DNA of 64,000 nt. It comes from Fabrea salina. Taxonomy: Eukaryota; Ciliophora; Heterotrichea; Heterotrichida; Fabreidae. A program made the translations under genes and the position numbers. Positions 43,891 through 53,530 of this stretch are shown one piece after another. Below the pieces are notes generated by a model. It saw only the letters and a list, made by a program, of their open reading frames with translations. It was not told where the DNA came from and did no database searches. The stretch spans positions 62,001-126,000 of the forward strand of contig JALIHJ010000009.1 of assembly GCA_022984795.1 (NCBI GenBank), in the 5' to 3' direction. Numbering within the stretch: the first letter of the stretch is position 1; each line of letters starts with the position of its first letter.

Positions 43891-46800
43891 TTATTTTACA
43901 CTTCTAGGATTTGCTTGCTTGTAAAGTCTGTCAAGCATTTGCGAAGGAGCTATTAGTTCGTAGTTCCCTATGCTTTCTGGAAGCTCTCCTAGCTTCCGAG
44001 GTTTTCTGCCTTCTAGGATCTTGCTGAGGTCTTCGTTCATTTGAGCAACTGAGTTGAAGTTTTGGCCTTTGTTGAGTTCGGATATTCTTCTTTCAAGTAC
44101 TTTGAGAAGTTCTTGTTTGTTGTAGTAAATTGGTTCTACGATTTCAAGGGTGTCATCTATTAATTGCTGCTTAATCATGTCGTCGAGCAGGTTGTCTCTA
44201 GCTAAGCTTGGAGAAGAGTTGATTTCTATAAGCCATACTTTACCAGCAGTGTCTATGATCATGTCGTAGCCAACTAAGTCAAAGCAGCAGGAGTAAGAAG
44301 GGATTTCGTTCTGAACTGCTATCAAGCTTTTAAGAACTACTTCTTTGACCTGGACCCAAACACCTTCCCAGTCAAAGGACCTGCCTAGTTTTTCTTTCAG
44401 TGTTTTCAGGGAAATTTTAGTTCCTCCGAAAAAGGACTCTACTTGATCGCCAGAGGACTGTGAGTGCTTTTGGATAGAAGAATTAGTCAAGTGAATAAAC
44501 TTGTTTTTGAGTTTTTCAGGGTTTAAAGTAAACCTAACTGTGCTCATACGGGCAAACCCTTCGTGGTACAGAAAAACTTCTAAGGGCGAAAAGCTAGTGA
44601 TCAACACGTAGAGTCGGAGGTCAAACTTGTACCCGTCAAGCAGGATTGGGTCAGTTATGTACTTTTGGATGATAATGGGTTCTCCGTAAGTGACTTGGTT
44701 AAGGTCCTTAACTACTTGTATGCCTCTGCCTCTACTTTTGCCTATAGGTTTCATTATCCATATGTTTCTTTGGGGGTCGCTTTGCTCTTGACTAGAAAAG
44801 GCGTCTACAAAGTTTAGGTACTCTTTAGGCAAAGCAAAAGTAGGTGGTAGGATATTCCAGGCTTGCCAGCACTTTGCTGAGATCTTCTGGATTTTTTCTA
44901 TGTTCTTTTTAAGTAAGTCTTTTCTGGAAAAGTTCCTAGTTTCAGGGAAATGGTTGACTTTTTGCCAAGCAAGTAACTTAGACATTTCAAGTCTAGGTTT
45001 AGACCAAGTCCACATCATGTTCCAGGAAGCTTTTAAGTTGAGTCCGTGCGGAAGTTCACTCCAGCCCTTCTTTTTGTTGAAGGACCGAGTTACTATGTCG
45101 TAGACTTCAGAACGGGCCCTTACCACTCTGTAGTACTTTTCTTGGTCAGAAGACCCTATAGGTTTAGTTAAGTCAGGCTGGTTTCCGTTAAGTAGGTCTC
45201 TTGGGTTCAATTCTAAAGGAGCTAAGGACAAACGGAACTTGCGCTGGAACTCAAACTCAGGACTGCTAAGTAGTGACTGGAATTCTTTTAAGATAGATAT
45301 TGTTTCTTTTATAACGTAGTTCAAACTAAAGTCTTTGGAAACTCTGAACCCACTGAATATTTCGTTGAAGTTAGTGTAGACGTCCGAGTAGTCTTGGCTG
45401 TCTTTAGTGGACTTGTTTGGTCTTTTCAGGGGCTTTTTAGTGGGTTTTTTGTTTTGGAGTTGCTTAGAGGGTTCTTCTGGAATGCTTTCGAGTTCGGTAA
45501 AGTCTTGCTTTTTGGGTTCTGTGAAGGTTTGAGTTATTAGAATAGGTTTTTCTTGGATGATTTCTTGTTTAGGAAGTGCTGTTTTATTTTCTGAAGGTTT
45601 ATGGTGTTGTTGTGGGATTTGGAGTTCTGCAGTGCTTTTCTGTTCGGATAAGTTAAGTTTTTCTGTAGCGGTTTCTTCAGAGGTTATTTGCTGGGTAGAT
45701 TTTTGGAGTTTCTGTGGAATCTCAGGTTCTTCAATGACTTGAGTTTGTGGAATCTCAGGTTCTTCAATGACTTGAGTTTGTGGAATCTCAGGTTCTTGAA
45801 TTACTTGTGGCTGTGGAATCTCAGGTTCTTGAATTACTTGGGTTTGAGTGGGTTCCTGTAGAATCTCAGGTTCTTGAATTACTTGTGACTGTAAAATCTC
45901 AAGTGCTTGAGTTATTTGGGTTTGAGTGGGTTCCTGTAGAATCTCAGGTTCTTGAATCACTTGGTATTGAGCGGGCTCTTCTAGAACTTGAGTTTCTTGA
46001 ATAACTTGGTGTTGTGGAATTTGATGTTCCTGTGAAATAGGGAGCTCTTGACTGACATAAAACTCTTCAAAAGATTCTTGTGGAATACAAGGCTTTTCTA
46101 GTATGGTATTTTCAACACAACATTCCTTTGACTCCTCTAGAGACTCCTGTACAACCTGAGACTCTTCAGTATAGTTTCTAATAGGCTCCTGATGCTTTTG
46201 CGCAGTTTCTTCTTTTGACTTTTGGACTTTATTGTTTATTTCTTCAGCCTTTTTTTCACTTGCAATATGCTTTTTAGACTCTTGGGTCTTTTTAGCTCTG
46301 AGCTCTTGAGTCCTTTCTGGAAGAGTTGCTTTTGTAGGTTTTTGAAGGTTTTGCGTAAGGTCAACTTTAGGAAGTTCCTTGGCTTTTTTGGGTTCAATAA
46401 CTCTTTTTTTAGCAGTTGAAGAGACCCTTGGAATTTGTTGTGGGTTCCTTTGAGGAGTAGTGTTTCTTTTCAAAGGTTTGTCTACAGACTTGGCTTTAAG
46501 TTCACTACTGGTCTTTTTAGCTATTCTAGGAGGTTTTCCAGAGTCAGTTTTTAGAAATTCCTTTTTAGCTTGAGAAACACTGCTAGACCCAATAACTAAG
46601 CCCTTCCCCACAGAAGTTTGTTTAAGAGTAGACTTAAGGAACTCCCTGTAGTTTTTGGACTTTTGGAGCTTGCGTGCGTTCCAAAGCTTTTCGGCATAGT
46701 CAGGTTCTTCAGGGGCCTCAGAAGCAGTGGTTTCTTCACTGACTACTTCTTGGTAAAGGTCTGAAGTGAGTTCTTTCATACAGAAAAAAGAAATTTGGTT

Positions 46801-46971
46801 AATGCTTACTCTTTCGTCTAGTTCGGTTTGAATTAACTCAAGAACTCGGTTAGCCTTGAGTACCCACTTTTCATCAGAGTTGCTTGGAAAAGCCTCTGAT
46901 ATAGAGTTCTGCCATTCCTTAAGTTGGGCCTCGTTGAAGTCGTATATGTCTTCTAAGGGAGGTAGTTCCAT
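43891..46971 (-). CDS. TTLL: Tubulin tyrosine ligase-like (TTLL) glutamylase/glycylase with repeat-rich linker
   Basis: 1,026 residues. The C-terminal ~430 residues hold the TTL ATP-grasp domain: WIMKPIGKSRGRGIQVV, PIIIQKYITDPILLDGYKFD, LRLYVLITSFSPLEVFLY, FIHLTNSSIQKHS, CCFDLVGYDMIID, and VWLIEINSSPSL with the Mg-binding ExN. It ligates glutamate or glycine to tubulin tails (TTLL9/TTLL3-like spacing; exact activity not resolved). The N-terminal half is Lys/Glu/Gln-rich and includes a 33/45-bp coding minisatellite (residues ~330-418). The start is 6 bp from the divergent LRR gene. Confidence 0.92.
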   Translation of the reverse strand: MELPPLEDIYDFNEAQLKEWQNSISEAFPSNSDEKWVLKANRVLELIQTELDERVSINQISFFCMKELTSDLYQEVVSEETTASEAPEEPDYAEKLWNARKLQKSKNYREFLKSTLKQTSVGKGLVIGSSSVSQAKKEFLKTDSGKPPRIAKKTSSELKAKSVDKPLKRNTTPQRNPQQIPRVSSTAKKRVIEPKKAKELPKVDLTQNLQKPTKATLPERTQELRAKKTQESKKHIASEKKAEEINNKVQKSKEETAQKHQEPIRNYTEESQVVQESLEESKECCVENTILEKPCIPQESFEEFYVSQELPISQEHQIPQHQVIQETQVLEEPAQYQVIQEPEILQEPTQTQITQALEILQSQVIQEPEILQEPTQTQVIQEPEIPQPQVIQEPEIPQTQVIEEPEIPQTQVIEEPEIPQKLQKSTQQITSEETATEKLNLSEQKSTAELQIPQQHHKPSENKTALPKQEIIQEKPILITQTFTEPKKQDFTELESIPEEPSKQLQNKKPTKKPLKRPNKSTKDSQDYSDVYTNFNEIFSGFRVSKDFSLNYVIKETISILKEFQSLLSSPEFEFQRKFRLSLAPLELNPRDLLNGNQPDLTKPIGSSDQEKYYRVVRARSEVYDIVTRSFNKKKGWSELPHGLNLKASWNMMWTWSKPRLEMSKLLAWQKVNHFPETRNFSRKDLLKKNIEKIQKISAKCWQAWNILPPTFALPKEYLNFVDAFSSQEQSDPQRNIWIMKPIGKSRGRGIQVVKDLNQVTYGEPIIIQKYITDPILLDGYKFDLRLYVLITSFSPLEVFLYHEGFARMSTVRFTLNPEKLKNKFIHLTNSSIQKHSQSSGDQVESFFGGTKISLKTLKEKLGRSFDWEGVWVQVKEVVLKSLIAVQNEIPSYSCCFDLVGYDMIIDTAGKVWLIEINSSPSLARDNLLDDMIKQQLIDDTLEIVEPIYYNKQELLKVLERRISELNKGQNFNSVAQMNEDLSKILEGRKPRKLGELPESIGNYELIAPSQMLDRLYKQANPRSVK
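45716..45982. repeat. Coding minisatellite, 33-bp and 45-bp units
   Basis: Seven units in the TTLL gene: 33, 33, 33, 45, 33, 45 and 45 bp. The first two 33-bp units (45716-45748 and 45749-45781) are identical. They encode PQTQVIEEPEI-type and EPTQTQVIQEPEILQ-type peptides. All units are multiples of 3, so the frame is kept. Confidence 0.88.
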
Positions 46972-46977
46972 TTAAAA

Positions 46978-48405
46978 ATGCCTAGTGCAGAGAAAGTTAA
47001 ACAAGGACTTAAAGGAAAAACCCTAAACTTGTCAGGCAAGCAAGTCTTTACTATAGAAGGTTTAGAGTCAATTGTTCCTAAGTCTTTGGAAAGCCTAGAC
47101 CTTTCTTTCAACCTGATTAAAGAAGTCTCTAGTCACTTGCAACTGCTCACTAAAATATCCCACTTGGACTTGTCAACTAACTTCATTCAAGAAATCCAAG
47201 GTTTAGAAAGTCTTAAAGACCTTAAAACTCTTAAACTTTCTAAAAACAGAATACTCAGAATTTCTAACCTGCACAACAACACCAACCTGGACTTTCTGGA
47301 CCTGAGCTTAAATGCCATAGAAAAGGTTGAAGGACTTCAAACACTCACTAAACTCAGGACTTTGTACCTTTTCGGAAACAAAATAACTCTGCTAGAAGGT
47401 ATGAGCAACCTCACTAAGTTACAAGAGTTAAGGGTAGAGCAAAACCTCATTGAAAACATCAACCACCTAAGTTTGTGTTCAGCTCCCCTACAAACTGTCC
47501 AAGCCCACTCCAACAACTTGCAGAACTTAGACGATGTTATAGTGACTTTGGGTCACTTGCCTAAACTAAGCACACTTTCTTTATTCAACAACCCCTTAGC
47601 TAGAGACCCTACTTACAAATTTCGAGTTCTAAAGTTCCAAAACATCAAAAACCTAGACGGACTTATAGTCAAAGACTACATCCGCAACGTTATGGAAGAA
47701 GCAGGCGACGATTACGAACTAGACCAAATAGTTACCAACTCCGAAAAAGCTATTGAAAAAACCATTGAACAAGAAAAACAAGTCAAAAACACAGCTGTAA
47801 GCATTCTGAAAAAACAAATCCAGCAACTAGAAGACGACTTTTATGAGTTTTCAAAGTCCTTAAAAAAGTAATTTACACTCAGCGAAGCAGAGAATTTGCA
47901 CGAGTTCGCTTCAGCAATTCGCAAAAAGAAACAAAATGGAGAAAACACTCTCCAAGAAAAAAACAAACTCATCGAGTGGCGCGAAAAGATCCTGTCTATG
48001 GAACAAGAAAGAGCTGCAAACGCCCAAGAACGCAAACAGAGACTCGAAGCTGAAAGAGAACAGTACTTAAGGAACAAACACTTAAATTTGGACTTCTCTG
48101 GCAAACTCTATGAAATAGCTCAGTCCAACCCTAAACTTTGGCGCGAAATCAAAGAAGAACTCTGGAAAAAACAGTATGAAGAAAGTCTTAAGTACCTAAA
48201 CCAACCAGAACTAGGCCAGAACATGCCAATTTACCACGACGAACAAGCTGGCAACTATGACATTGCTCAGTTGGCTATTCAAAAAGTCCAGAATGACCTC
48301 GGCGGAAAGATTGCTGAGGATACCAAAGCAAGGGAAGAAGTCGACCCCAACCTGCCTAAACTCGAAAGAAGAGCTAAAAACTCTAAAGCATGTTTAATAT
48401 TTTAA
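46978..48405 (+). CDS. SDS22-like LRR plus coiled-coil protein with CaaX end, 15-nt intron
   Basis: Exons 46978-47867 and 47883-48405 give 470 residues. Exon 1 encodes about eight SDS22-type leucine-rich repeats (LESLDLSFNLIKEV, ISHLDLSTNFIQEI, LKTLKLSKNRILRI, LRTLYLFGNKITLL) and an LRR cap (NNPLARDPTYKFRVL). Exon 2 continues a helix/coiled coil (LHEFASAIRKKK, WREKILSMEQERAANAQER). Splicing the intron joins SLKK to NEAENLHEF in frame. The last residues CLIF form a CaaX prenylation box, so membrane anchoring is predicted. Possibly ciliary or PP1-regulatory. The stop TAA shares bases with an ATG of the next gene (TAATG). Confidence 0.85.
47868..47882 (+). other. 15-nt intron in LRR/coiled-coil gene
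   Basis: GTAATTTACACTCAG. Without removal the frame ends at TAA inside the intron; removal fuses two open frames that had no ATG between them. Confidence 0.9.
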
Positions 48406-50993
48406 TGCTAGAAATCTTGCTTTTGAAAGTAGTTGTAGGCTGTGAGCTAGGTTACCAGTTTTCTGAGTGCTTGGACACAGGCAGGGACGTGCTTTTTTAC
48501 TGGAAAGACTCCTGCCAGGAAACTTTACCCGACCCCATTCGAGGCTTCCCTTGTGACTTTCAGTGCAATGCTGGCAGCAAATTAGCTTTGCTAGAAGGTA
48601 GGTCTTTCGGGTGTGAAAAGTGCCCTCCAAATACCTACAACATCGGAGGAGGAGTTAGTGTCCACGAAGGAGAGTGGGAACAAAAGCTAGAATTGTTTAG
48701 AAAAGCTTGTTGGTCTTTTGGGTGGTTTGGGTGGCAAACTAACACGAACTGCAATAACTGGACTGTCCAGGAGGGAAGTGTGCTTTCTGGGAAGGGAATC
48801 TCCGATACTTACGTAGACTCAGAGCTACATTACTTGGCTGAACTCAAAAAGCCTGGGTCACTGAAAGTAGGGTACAGGCTGCGGAATAACCAAGAAGGAG
48901 AGTTTTACTTAAATGTTGACTCAGAAAACTACATAAAAGACACCAGTAACGGAGACGAAGACTGGAGATACTCTGACATTTACCTACTAGAAGGGTTCCA
49001 TAAAATAGTGATCGGGTATGCATACCTTCACTCAAACTCTTCTGAACAGTTTGCTGAAATTAAGGACTTCGAACTTAGAGGCACAGAGTACGCTGCTTTG
49101 GTTTGTGAGCCCTGCAAGTCAGGGTTTAGTCAAGCAGGCAGTGATTCCTGCAGTCACTGTCCAGTCAACACTTACTATGACAAGTCCCTAAACTTGTGCA
49201 AAGCCTGTCCGGAAGGCAAGTACTCTTTAGGAGAGGCCAACTCTGTAAGTGAGTGCAAAAACAAACAACCTTGCACTGAAAAAGATTACTACTACACATA
49301 CACCCCCTGCATCAACCATACCAGAAACATTGAGTACCATTGGAAAGAACCCTTTATCTGCAATAACCAAACTGGTGTGCAGAAACCCAGTACTCTTTAC
49401 AGCCAAGAATGTCCGAATTGTTCTGAAGGAGAGTTTGAAACAAACCAAGGCCAGGTGTATGAATGCTTGCCCTGTGCTGAAGGAACTTACAAAGACCAAA
49501 AGGGCACATGCTTAGCTTGTCCTAGTGGACACTTCGTACCTAAGTTTAAAAACTTTTCTGAGTGGCAAAGCAACCTTAGTTACTTCAACAGTTCCTGCAC
49601 ACTTCCAAGTGGAGACCCCTGCAAAGTAAGCTCTGGCTGGGAGTCTTCGGTTAGTGGTTTAACTTCAGCAAGGGAGCCCTTAGCCTCAAGCACACTTTCT
49701 ATTTTAGTAACAGTGCCCCAAGGCCCAGCTGAAATATCTTTTTCTTTCAAAGTGTTTTCAGGCCACCTTTACTTTTTTGTAGGAGACACTCTAAACTTAA
49801 CTTTTGCAGAAAGCAAAGTAGTTAACCAAACACTTGAAGAAGGCCAAACGCAGTTAAAGTGGAAATGTCAAGAAGGGGACTGTATAATAGACTGGATTAG
49901 TTTGGAAGGAAGCAACATAGGAGGTGCAAGGAAGTGCTTAGAGTGTCCTAGTGGAAGTATGTCTTCTGAACCTAAGTCTTACTGTGACTGGTGCAGTACA
50001 GGACAAGGAAGTAACTCGAACAAAACAGAGTGCCTAGAGTGCAGTGAAAAAGAGTACTCCGGAGAAAGAACCAACTGCAAAAAATGCCCTGAGCACAGCC
50101 TATCGGACAGCAATCATACTGTTTGCTTACTAGAAGAAGAGACGAAACTAAGCAATGGAACTTACTTCATCAAAAGGCTTAGTGGAGTAAAGCAGCAAGA
50201 CTCCGAACTTTACTCAGGTTACTGGGAAGGTATTTGCCAAAGAGAAAAGCTTTCCTTGTACTGTCATAACACCTTTTACGGACCTATTTATGGAGATGAA
50301 AACTACTTTTACCTTTCAGTTGGAAACCCTTCAAGCATCTCAATGCCTTCTTACTACTCGCCAGCAAACTCAGACCCCCAAGCTTATGCCTTTGGAGTGT
50401 TTGACAAAGAAAAGGTTGATCATTCTAGTTTAAATTCTTCTGAAACTTGCATAGAGGACTCTTCCAAAGTAGTTTTGAACACCGGCTCCAAACTGTCTTT
50501 GGTTGAAGAACACTCCGAAGGGTTCACCCTTTACTACTCAGAAGGTTATCCTTGCCAAGGAGTCTCTAAAAGGTTTTCGACAGAAATAAACTTCGTTTGC
50601 GACAAAGTAGCTGGCGAAGGGTGGCCCGAATACAAAGGCCAGGCACTTTGCAATATAGTGTTTGAGTGGAGAAGCAGGTACGCTTGCAAGTTGTGCACTG
50701 AAGAGACTCTGCAAGAAGTGAAAGGGCTTTGCAGAGGAGGCTACAGAACAGTGTCACTTACAGAAGGAGAAGACTGCATTCAGAAGCTAACAGAATTCAC
50801 TAGCTGGCAAGAAGAGTGCAGTGTTACGAAAGAAGTTATGAAGACCTGGCCTGTCGTGCTGGGAATTGGAGTGCTGGGCTTGATGCTTTTGGGAGTAGGA
50901 ATCTTAGTTTTGTGCATTTGGAGAATCAGAAAAAGGTATCAACGCCTGATTGAGTACAGGATGGAAGACAGAAACTCTGAAAACATATCTTAA
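48390..50993 (+). CDS. ELAPOR1: ELAPOR1/2-like (EIG121) cysteine-rich transmembrane receptor
   Basis: 867 residues from the ATG at 48390; an in-frame ATG at 48405 gives 862 and also leaves a good signal peptide (MLEILLLKVVVGC). Many Cys-rich GCEKCPPNTYNI / CPVNTYY / CLPCAEGTYKDQKGTCLACPSG EGF-like units (about 70-100, 245-310, 350-390, 520-580) flank beta-sandwich segments. PCTEKDYYYTYTPC, IEYHWKEPFIC and WESSVSG follow ELAPOR1/KIAA1324 closely. A mannose-6-phosphate-receptor-like part and one transmembrane helix (about 825-847) lie at the C-terminus. The human protein acts in the endosomal/autophagy pathway. The gene overlaps the end of the LRR gene. Confidence 0.85.
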   Translation: MFNILMLEILLLKVVVGCELGYQFSECLDTGRDVLFYWKDSCQETLPDPIRGFPCDFQCNAGSKLALLEGRSFGCEKCPPNTYNIGGGVSVHEGEWEQKLELFRKACWSFGWFGWQTNTNCNNWTVQEGSVLSGKGISDTYVDSELHYLAELKKPGSLKVGYRLRNNQEGEFYLNVDSENYIKDTSNGDEDWRYSDIYLLEGFHKIVIGYAYLHSNSSEQFAEIKDFELRGTEYAALVCEPCKSGFSQAGSDSCSHCPVNTYYDKSLNLCKACPEGKYSLGEANSVSECKNKQPCTEKDYYYTYTPCINHTRNIEYHWKEPFICNNQTGVQKPSTLYSQECPNCSEGEFETNQGQVYECLPCAEGTYKDQKGTCLACPSGHFVPKFKNFSEWQSNLSYFNSSCTLPSGDPCKVSSGWESSVSGLTSAREPLASSTLSILVTVPQGPAEISFSFKVFSGHLYFFVGDTLNLTFAESKVVNQTLEEGQTQLKWKCQEGDCIIDWISLEGSNIGGARKCLECPSGSMSSEPKSYCDWCSTGQGSNSNKTECLECSEKEYSGERTNCKKCPEHSLSDSNHTVCLLEEETKLSNGTYFIKRLSGVKQQDSELYSGYWEGICQREKLSLYCHNTFYGPIYGDENYFYLSVGNPSSISMPSYYSPANSDPQAYAFGVFDKEKVDHSSLNSSETCIEDSSKVVLNTGSKLSLVEEHSEGFTLYYSEGYPCQGVSKRFSTEINFVCDKVAGEGWPEYKGQALCNIVFEWRSRYACKLCTEETLQEVKGLCRGGYRTVSLTEGEDCIQKLTEFTSWQEECSVTKEVMKTWPVVLGIGVLGLMLLGVGILVLCIWRIRKRYQRLIEYRMEDRNSENIS

Positions 50994-50994
50994 G

Positions 50995-51987
50995 TTACTT
51001 TTTCTTTTTGGCTTCTTTGGCTTTCTTTTCTCTGGCAGCAAGCATTTCTTCTTTGAGGGTTTCATAATCTTTGTTGAGCATTTTGGCTAGTTTTTTGAGT
51101 TTTTCTTCTTCTTGTTTAGTAATGGTCTTAGTTTCAACACTTGTTTCAGTTGGTTTCTTCGACTCCATAGGAAGCCCAATCGTAGCCATTTCAATGTCCA
51201 CCATCCTACTAATGTCAAAAGAGTTGTTAATGATTTCCCTGTAAATGTAAGACTTAATGCTTTTTCTGAACATAAATAAAGGCTCGTGCATACGTCTGGA
51301 GTACTCAGGAGACAACTCAATTCCATCTGGAAGGTCCCTTTGTAAGTCCCTGAGTAAGTAGGACTCCCCAGGAATCTTGTCTTTGATATCAGCAATCAGA
51401 ACTCGGGGGTACTCTTCGTTGTAGCTGTTGACCCAGACTACGTCTTTCCTAGGTTCTAGTCTGCCTCCTCTCCACTTACACTCAGAGCTCTCCCAGTCAT
51501 CAATAACTACTTTCATAAGCATCCTGTTGGGCCTGCCAGGAACATACCTGTTCCAAACTACCCACATGGGCCAGTCTCTGTAAATTTGGTGGAAAACTAT
51601 GTCTTCAACAACACACCTAGCTTCATCTTCGTCTTCGTCGATGTTAACAATGTAGGGGTCAGGCCACCCAAAGTTGTCGCCTATGTTGGTTTGAATCGAC
51701 ATGACGTCTTTTAAGTTGTGAACTAAGTTAACTTCTGGGAACTCGTCCCTTGCTTTAATGAAGCCTGCAACGAGTTTGTGTTGTCGGTTGTAGCGTAGGG
51801 TGTGGTGCGGTTCCCTTGTCCATCCGAAGAACTCTGGAATGTTTTCGAAGTCTATAGTTGTGCGGTCTTTATATATTTTGTGCAAGCGGCGGTGGTCGAG
51901 TTCTAGCTTAGTGTCTAAGTAAGGTTCTAGAATTGCCCTGTCTTTAGTTGGTATGTTATGGAGTCTGCGTGTTATGGCTTTGAGCAT
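50995..51987 (-). CDS. Mitochondrial-type protein, possibly mitoribosomal
   Basis: 330 residues from the ATG at 51987 (GAGTTAAAAATG). The N-terminus MLKAITRRLHNIPTKDRAIL is basic, amphipathic and free of acids, like a mitochondrial presequence. The body is rich in Trp, Arg and acidic residues (FFGWTREPHHTLRYNRQHK, DWPMWVVWNRYVPGRPNRM, DDWESSECKWRGGRLEPRKD), followed by a lysine-rich helical tail. That composition resembles lineage-specific mitoribosomal proteins of ciliates, but no family is recognised. Its stop is one base from that of the ELAPOR-like gene. Confidence 0.7.
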   Translation of the reverse strand: MLKAITRRLHNIPTKDRAILEPYLDTKLELDHRRLHKIYKDRTTIDFENIPEFFGWTREPHHTLRYNRQHKLVAGFIKARDEFPEVNLVHNLKDVMSIQTNIGDNFGWPDPYIVNIDEDEDEARCVVEDIVFHQIYRDWPMWVVWNRYVPGRPNRMLMKVVIDDWESSECKWRGGRLEPRKDVVWVNSYNEEYPRVLIADIKDKIPGESYLLRDLQRDLPDGIELSPEYSRRMHEPLFMFRKSIKSYIYREIINNSFDISRMVDIEMATIGLPMESKKPTETSVETKTITKQEEEKLKKLAKMLNKDYETLKEEMLAAREKKAKEAKKKK

Positions 51988-52010
51988 TTTTAACTCAGAA
52001 AACAAAAGAA

Positions 52011-53435
52011 ATGTCAGAAAAGCTCCTAGCTAAACTAACCTCAGCAAATGAAACAACTATTCCTAGCTTCAACTGGAACTGGAGTTTAAAAAAAGTCACA
52101 ATAGGGCGCAGTCAAGAGTGCTCAATGGTCGTTCAAGACAAAAGGTGCAGCAAAATCCACTGCCAAATAACAATAGAAGCCACTGAATACGAACCTCAGT
52201 TCAAAGTAACTGATAAGTCTAGCAACGGAACTTACCTAAACAGGAACTTGGTAAATTTAACTTAGATTGGCAAAGACCAAGAGGTCAAAGCGGAGTTTGG
52301 CGACGAAGTAACCATTTTGCGAGAAGAAAACGTAGGAAGTGACGAAATGATTTCTTTCACTATAGCAAAGCCTTCTCTCAAAAGGTCAATGGTTACTCAT
52401 GAAGAAGCCAAGAAAAAACAAAAACTCCAGGAACTCCAACAGAACCCTAAAATAGACGATCAACTTGAAAAAGAAATAAGGTGCAAAATCTGTTTTGAAA
52501 TCATGCACCAACCAATTAGTTTGTACCCTTGCTTGCATAATTTCTGTGGAGGCTGCTTTTCTGAGTGGTACAGCAAAGACCACAAAGAATGCCCCAGTTG
52601 CCGAACCAAACCTTCAGAAACCAAAAAGAACCACTGGATCAACAGCATCATTGAATTGTTCCTAAAAAGCCACCCTGAAAAAAACCGCCCTCAAACTGAA
52701 CTTAAAGAACTCGAAAAAGCCAACAAATTTAATGTCGACAGAATGAAACTTGAAACTGAACAACTTAAGTCAGCCGGGTCTGCAAGTTCTGATGAAGAGT
52801 ACTTGCCCAGACCCAGAGCTCGGAACCAAAACCTCTGCAGGCAGTGCTCTCAAAGAATCGACGGCTTTCAATGCGGCCAGGACACACAGCACACTAAGTG
52901 CGTGAAGTGCAACCAGTTCATGCCTATAAGAGATAACCAAAACTGCGAAGTGTGCAACCGGCCTTACTGTAACTTGTACTGGAGAACTGGCAGAAAGTGC
53001 AGGAACGGAGTTGAAACTGTGGGTAACTACATCAACACATGGGCTTCAATACCCCAGAACGCCATCAATAAAAATGGCTTTGAAAGGAACTTGCTCGAAA
53101 GCTACTTGCAGTCAAAAAGCATTCCTATGACTCGACTTGCTGACGACTTAGTGAACTCAGCAGAAAACAATCAGTGGGAACTAAACTTAGGTAAGCTTTA
53201 CTTAGTTGGCAAGAAAATGAGAATCAACAGAAGGACTCTTGTGTGTCAGGAGTGCTCAGATGCAGTTTGGAGTGAGTTGCTTTACAGGTTCAGAGAAATG
53301 ATTGGAGGAGAACTGCCTGAAAACGTTAAAAGAAGACCGGACTGTTGGTACGGACGCGAATGCAGAACCCAAGTGCACAAACTATCACATGCTCAGAAAT
53401 ACAACCACGTGTGCGAGCCAGTAACTCTTACTTAG
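52011..53435 (+). CDS. CHFR: CHFR-like E3 ligase: FHA, RING and PBZ, with 15-nt intron
   Basis: Exons 52011-52250 and 52266-53435 give 469 residues. The FHA domain (about 20-100) has VTIGRSQECSMV, RCSKIHCQI and SSNGTYLN, and is completed after splicing by LIGKDQEVKAEFGDEVTIL. The RING finger (about 153-192) is CKICFEIMHQPISLYPC then HNFCGGCFSEW and CPSC. A cysteine-rich region follows, and near the C-terminus a PBZ poly(ADP-ribose)-binding zinc finger (CWYGRECRTQVHKLSHAQKY, then H-x-C). The FHA-RING-PBZ order is CHFR's. CHFR delays mitosis under stress. Stop is TAG. Confidence 0.92.
52251..52265 (+). other. 15-nt intron in CHFR-like gene
   Basis: GTAAATTTAACTTAG, phase 0, between RNL and IGK of the FHA domain. 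It contains a TAG in frame; the FHA fold is complete only when it is removed. Confidence 0.93.
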
Positions 53436-53530
53436 AAACGAAGAACTTAATTAACCAGTATTTATAATAAATGGATTGAAGCAGGCATAACTGTATTGCT
53501 TACTAAGGACGAAATTATAATTTTAAAAAT

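Noticed and set aside
45780-46004. Plus-strand open frame with Val-Glu-Ser-Gln-Leu repeats
   Set aside because: It is the antisense of the TTLL minisatellite; the minus strand encodes a linker fused to a clear TTL domain.
47869-47871. TAA ending the LRR gene, with a second separate coiled-coil gene starting at 47896
   Set aside because: The second frame has no ATG at its start, and a 15-nt GT...AG intron joins the two perfectly.
52263-52265. TAG splitting an FHA protein from a RING protein
   Set aside because: The TAG is the 3' end of a 15-nt intron; splicing completes the FHA domain and gives the CHFR architecture.
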